This document shows positions 62,580-64,000 of a stretch of 64,000 bases of DNA, in pieces. Source of the DNA: Halichondria panicea (lineage: Eukaryota; Porifera; Demospongiae; Suberitida; Halichondriidae); assembly GCF_963675165.1 (NCBI RefSeq), contig NC_087377.1:4588042-4652041 (forward strand), read 5' to 3'. Made by a program: the position numbers and the translations under genes. Under the pieces are notes generated by a model. The model made no database searches. It was not told the origin of the DNA and worked only from the letters and a program-made list of their open reading frames with translations. Every line of letters begins with the position of its first letter. The first letter of the stretch is position 1.

Positions 62580-62800
62580 AGACTGGGTAGTGCCTCCTAA
62601 TGAACTCAAACGATGAGCCCAAAGCATGGAGGCCACCTCACCTCTTAGTGCGGTTAACCCATCGGTTACGCCTATGCCGATGCAAAGTCCCCTTTGATGG
62701 GAGGCACCCAACGACGAGCCTCCTAGTGCGGTTAACCAATCTTTAATAGTGCCTTTGCTCACCTCCTAGTGCGGCCGGTTAATCATCATCCTTAATAGAT
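62580..62800. repeat. Short direct repeats around CTCCTAGTGCGGTTAACC
   Basis: The string CCTCCTAGTGCGGTTAACC (or close variants with CTCTTAGTGCGG and CTAGTGCGGCCGGTTAA) occurs three times within about 170 bases (62640, 62720, 62764), with ACCTC or GCCTC before it each time. Noncoding. Confidence 0.6.
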
Positions 62801-63132
62801 TAGGAAATATCTTTCATTCATTCAAGGTTGCCCGTAATCACGTGATCGGGAGCTGCTACGAGTTCAACAGCATTGGACTCCGGTTCCCATGAACTTAATC
62901 TTTAATGGTATAGTTATTATTTAGTTTATTCTGTGGTGGAGGGGAGAAATTTAACGGCCTTGCCGTTACGAGTTCATTTGTTTTGTCTCAAGCTGCTTGC
63001 ATGTAGCATGCATGGCAAACAACATTTATTTTATGAGTTACATGGCCAAAATTTTGTCAACTACTTTTCAAAAAAAGTTTAGACTCTGGTTTAAACTTTG
63101 TGTGGATAACACCTCTTCGTTCATTCAATGTA

Positions 63133-63610
63133 TTAACTGCTGCTTCCAATAATTATGCCGGTTGTAACCAGGACTGGGGCGTCGCATTTCACTTTCATTT
63201 TTAGAACGAGTTTATGCTTACAGCAAAGGTAAAAACAGAAAATAGCCAGAATAAAAGCTAATACAACAGAACAAGTCACTTTGTTTGTTATCTCCTCTGT
63301 ATGATACTCATGCCCACCCACCAGTAGCAGTTCCGAGTCATGGATGACAAGGGTATATAGTAAGAGGTGGGTGTGTTAAACGTAAATCCTCCTATGACAA
63401 CAGTTTTATAATTCGTCGCTCAGCTAGAGTTTTCATGTCGCACAGGGTTTTATAGTTCTCATCCCATTTCTTATAATTACAGTGCCCATGCACTGCAATG
63501 GCATCATAGCTACTAATGCTAGTTCTGAATTCAATTTTAGTTTCTTCGTGTATAGTTAATTGACCCCTTCTTTCTTCCTGACACCTGACGTCTTCTGGAG
63601 GCCCCAACAA
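63133..63610 (-). CDS. Possible membrane-protein exons (partial)
   Basis: - strand 63610-63392 encodes LGPPEDVRCQEERRGQLTIH ... RTSISSYDAIAVHGHCNYKK and a stop. 63321-63133 encodes a hydrophobic helix (VTCSVVLAFILAIFCFYLCC) followed by a basic stretch (KHKLVLKMK), which fits a single transmembrane segment with a cytoplasmic anchor. No splice pair linking the two was established and no family recognised. Confidence 0.25.
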
Positions 63611-63619
63611 CTAGTTACT

Positions 63620-64000
63620 CGTAGCTACGTACCCTGTGAGCTCCTGCTGTTTTGATATTATAGGGTATTGTAGAACGTCCGTATGAATATTCTTCCAGTG
63701 TTTTAAATAGCCGCTTCCATGCAGTTGTGCACCCAGTCCAGTTTACTTCACATTTCTGAAATTAAATTCCAATTCAATGAATGTACACACCCAACTTGCT
63801 CACACTCACAGGGCAACTTAAGTGAATATCTTGTTGCCTAATTCTCGTGTGGAGAGAGATGTCAGGTCTGTAATGTTGTAGACATGTAGATTACAAACTA
63901 ACACCTTGGAATATAATTATAATAATTATACCTTTTCCTTAGTGACACCTGACCCCTATAGTAACTCCTGAATAGAATGAAGGCATCCCTATTTATGCAT
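63620..64000. other. No recognised feature at right edge
   Basis: AT-rich sequence without element ends or coding signal that I could support. Confidence 0.35.

Overview
The window looks like nuclear DNA of an early-branching animal, most likely a demosponge such as Amphimedon (inference, not tested by alignment). It is AT-rich, has short introns with GT..AG borders, carries many small inverted-repeat elements, and one gene has sponge/cnidarian-like extracellular domain content.

The centre (about 4.7-43.7 kb, + strand) is one giant gene. I stitched 70 exons by hand from splice sites, reading frame and domain continuity. The model totals 11,589 coding bases (about 3,862 residues) and stays in frame throughout. 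Order: signal peptide; Sushi; Calx-beta; 2 calcium-binding EGF domains; two unrecognised beta-rich modules in one 265-codon exon; Ig-like domains; NIDO; AMOP; von Willebrand D with a GDPH motif; a cadherin-like stretch; 7 EGF-like domains; a second Sushi/Calx-beta/EGF block copied from the first; 21 calcium-binding EGF exons built mostly as six three-exon cassettes; two more Calx-beta domains; then Sushi and two-exon beta modules. No transmembrane segment precedes the stop, so the model predicts a very large secreted or matrix/mucus protein built on the NIDO-AMOP-VWD core known from MUC4/SUSD2-type proteins. Almost all exon borders are phase 1, the classic condition for exon shuffling.

The left flank (1-4.7 kb) has a rearranged Ty1/copia remnant and a tandem array of 0.7-0.9 kb units leading to a TATA-type promoter. 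The right flank (44.1-48.3 kb) repeats this: the same copia remnant with the same internal inversion, then a second copy of the promoter, signal-peptide exon and about 1.8 kb of intron 1, with no recognisable rest of the gene behind it.

The last 15.7 kb (48.3-64 kb) is mostly repeats and mobile-element relics: a CT microsatellite, inverted-repeat elements, duplicated RRM-type exon fragments (- strand), a CACTA-like element with a ~95-bp minisatellite, a degenerate exon-like array, a tyrosine-recombinase-like ORF (- strand), Cys-rich fragments and a hAT-type nonautonomous element. I saw no rRNA, intact tRNA or CRISPR array.
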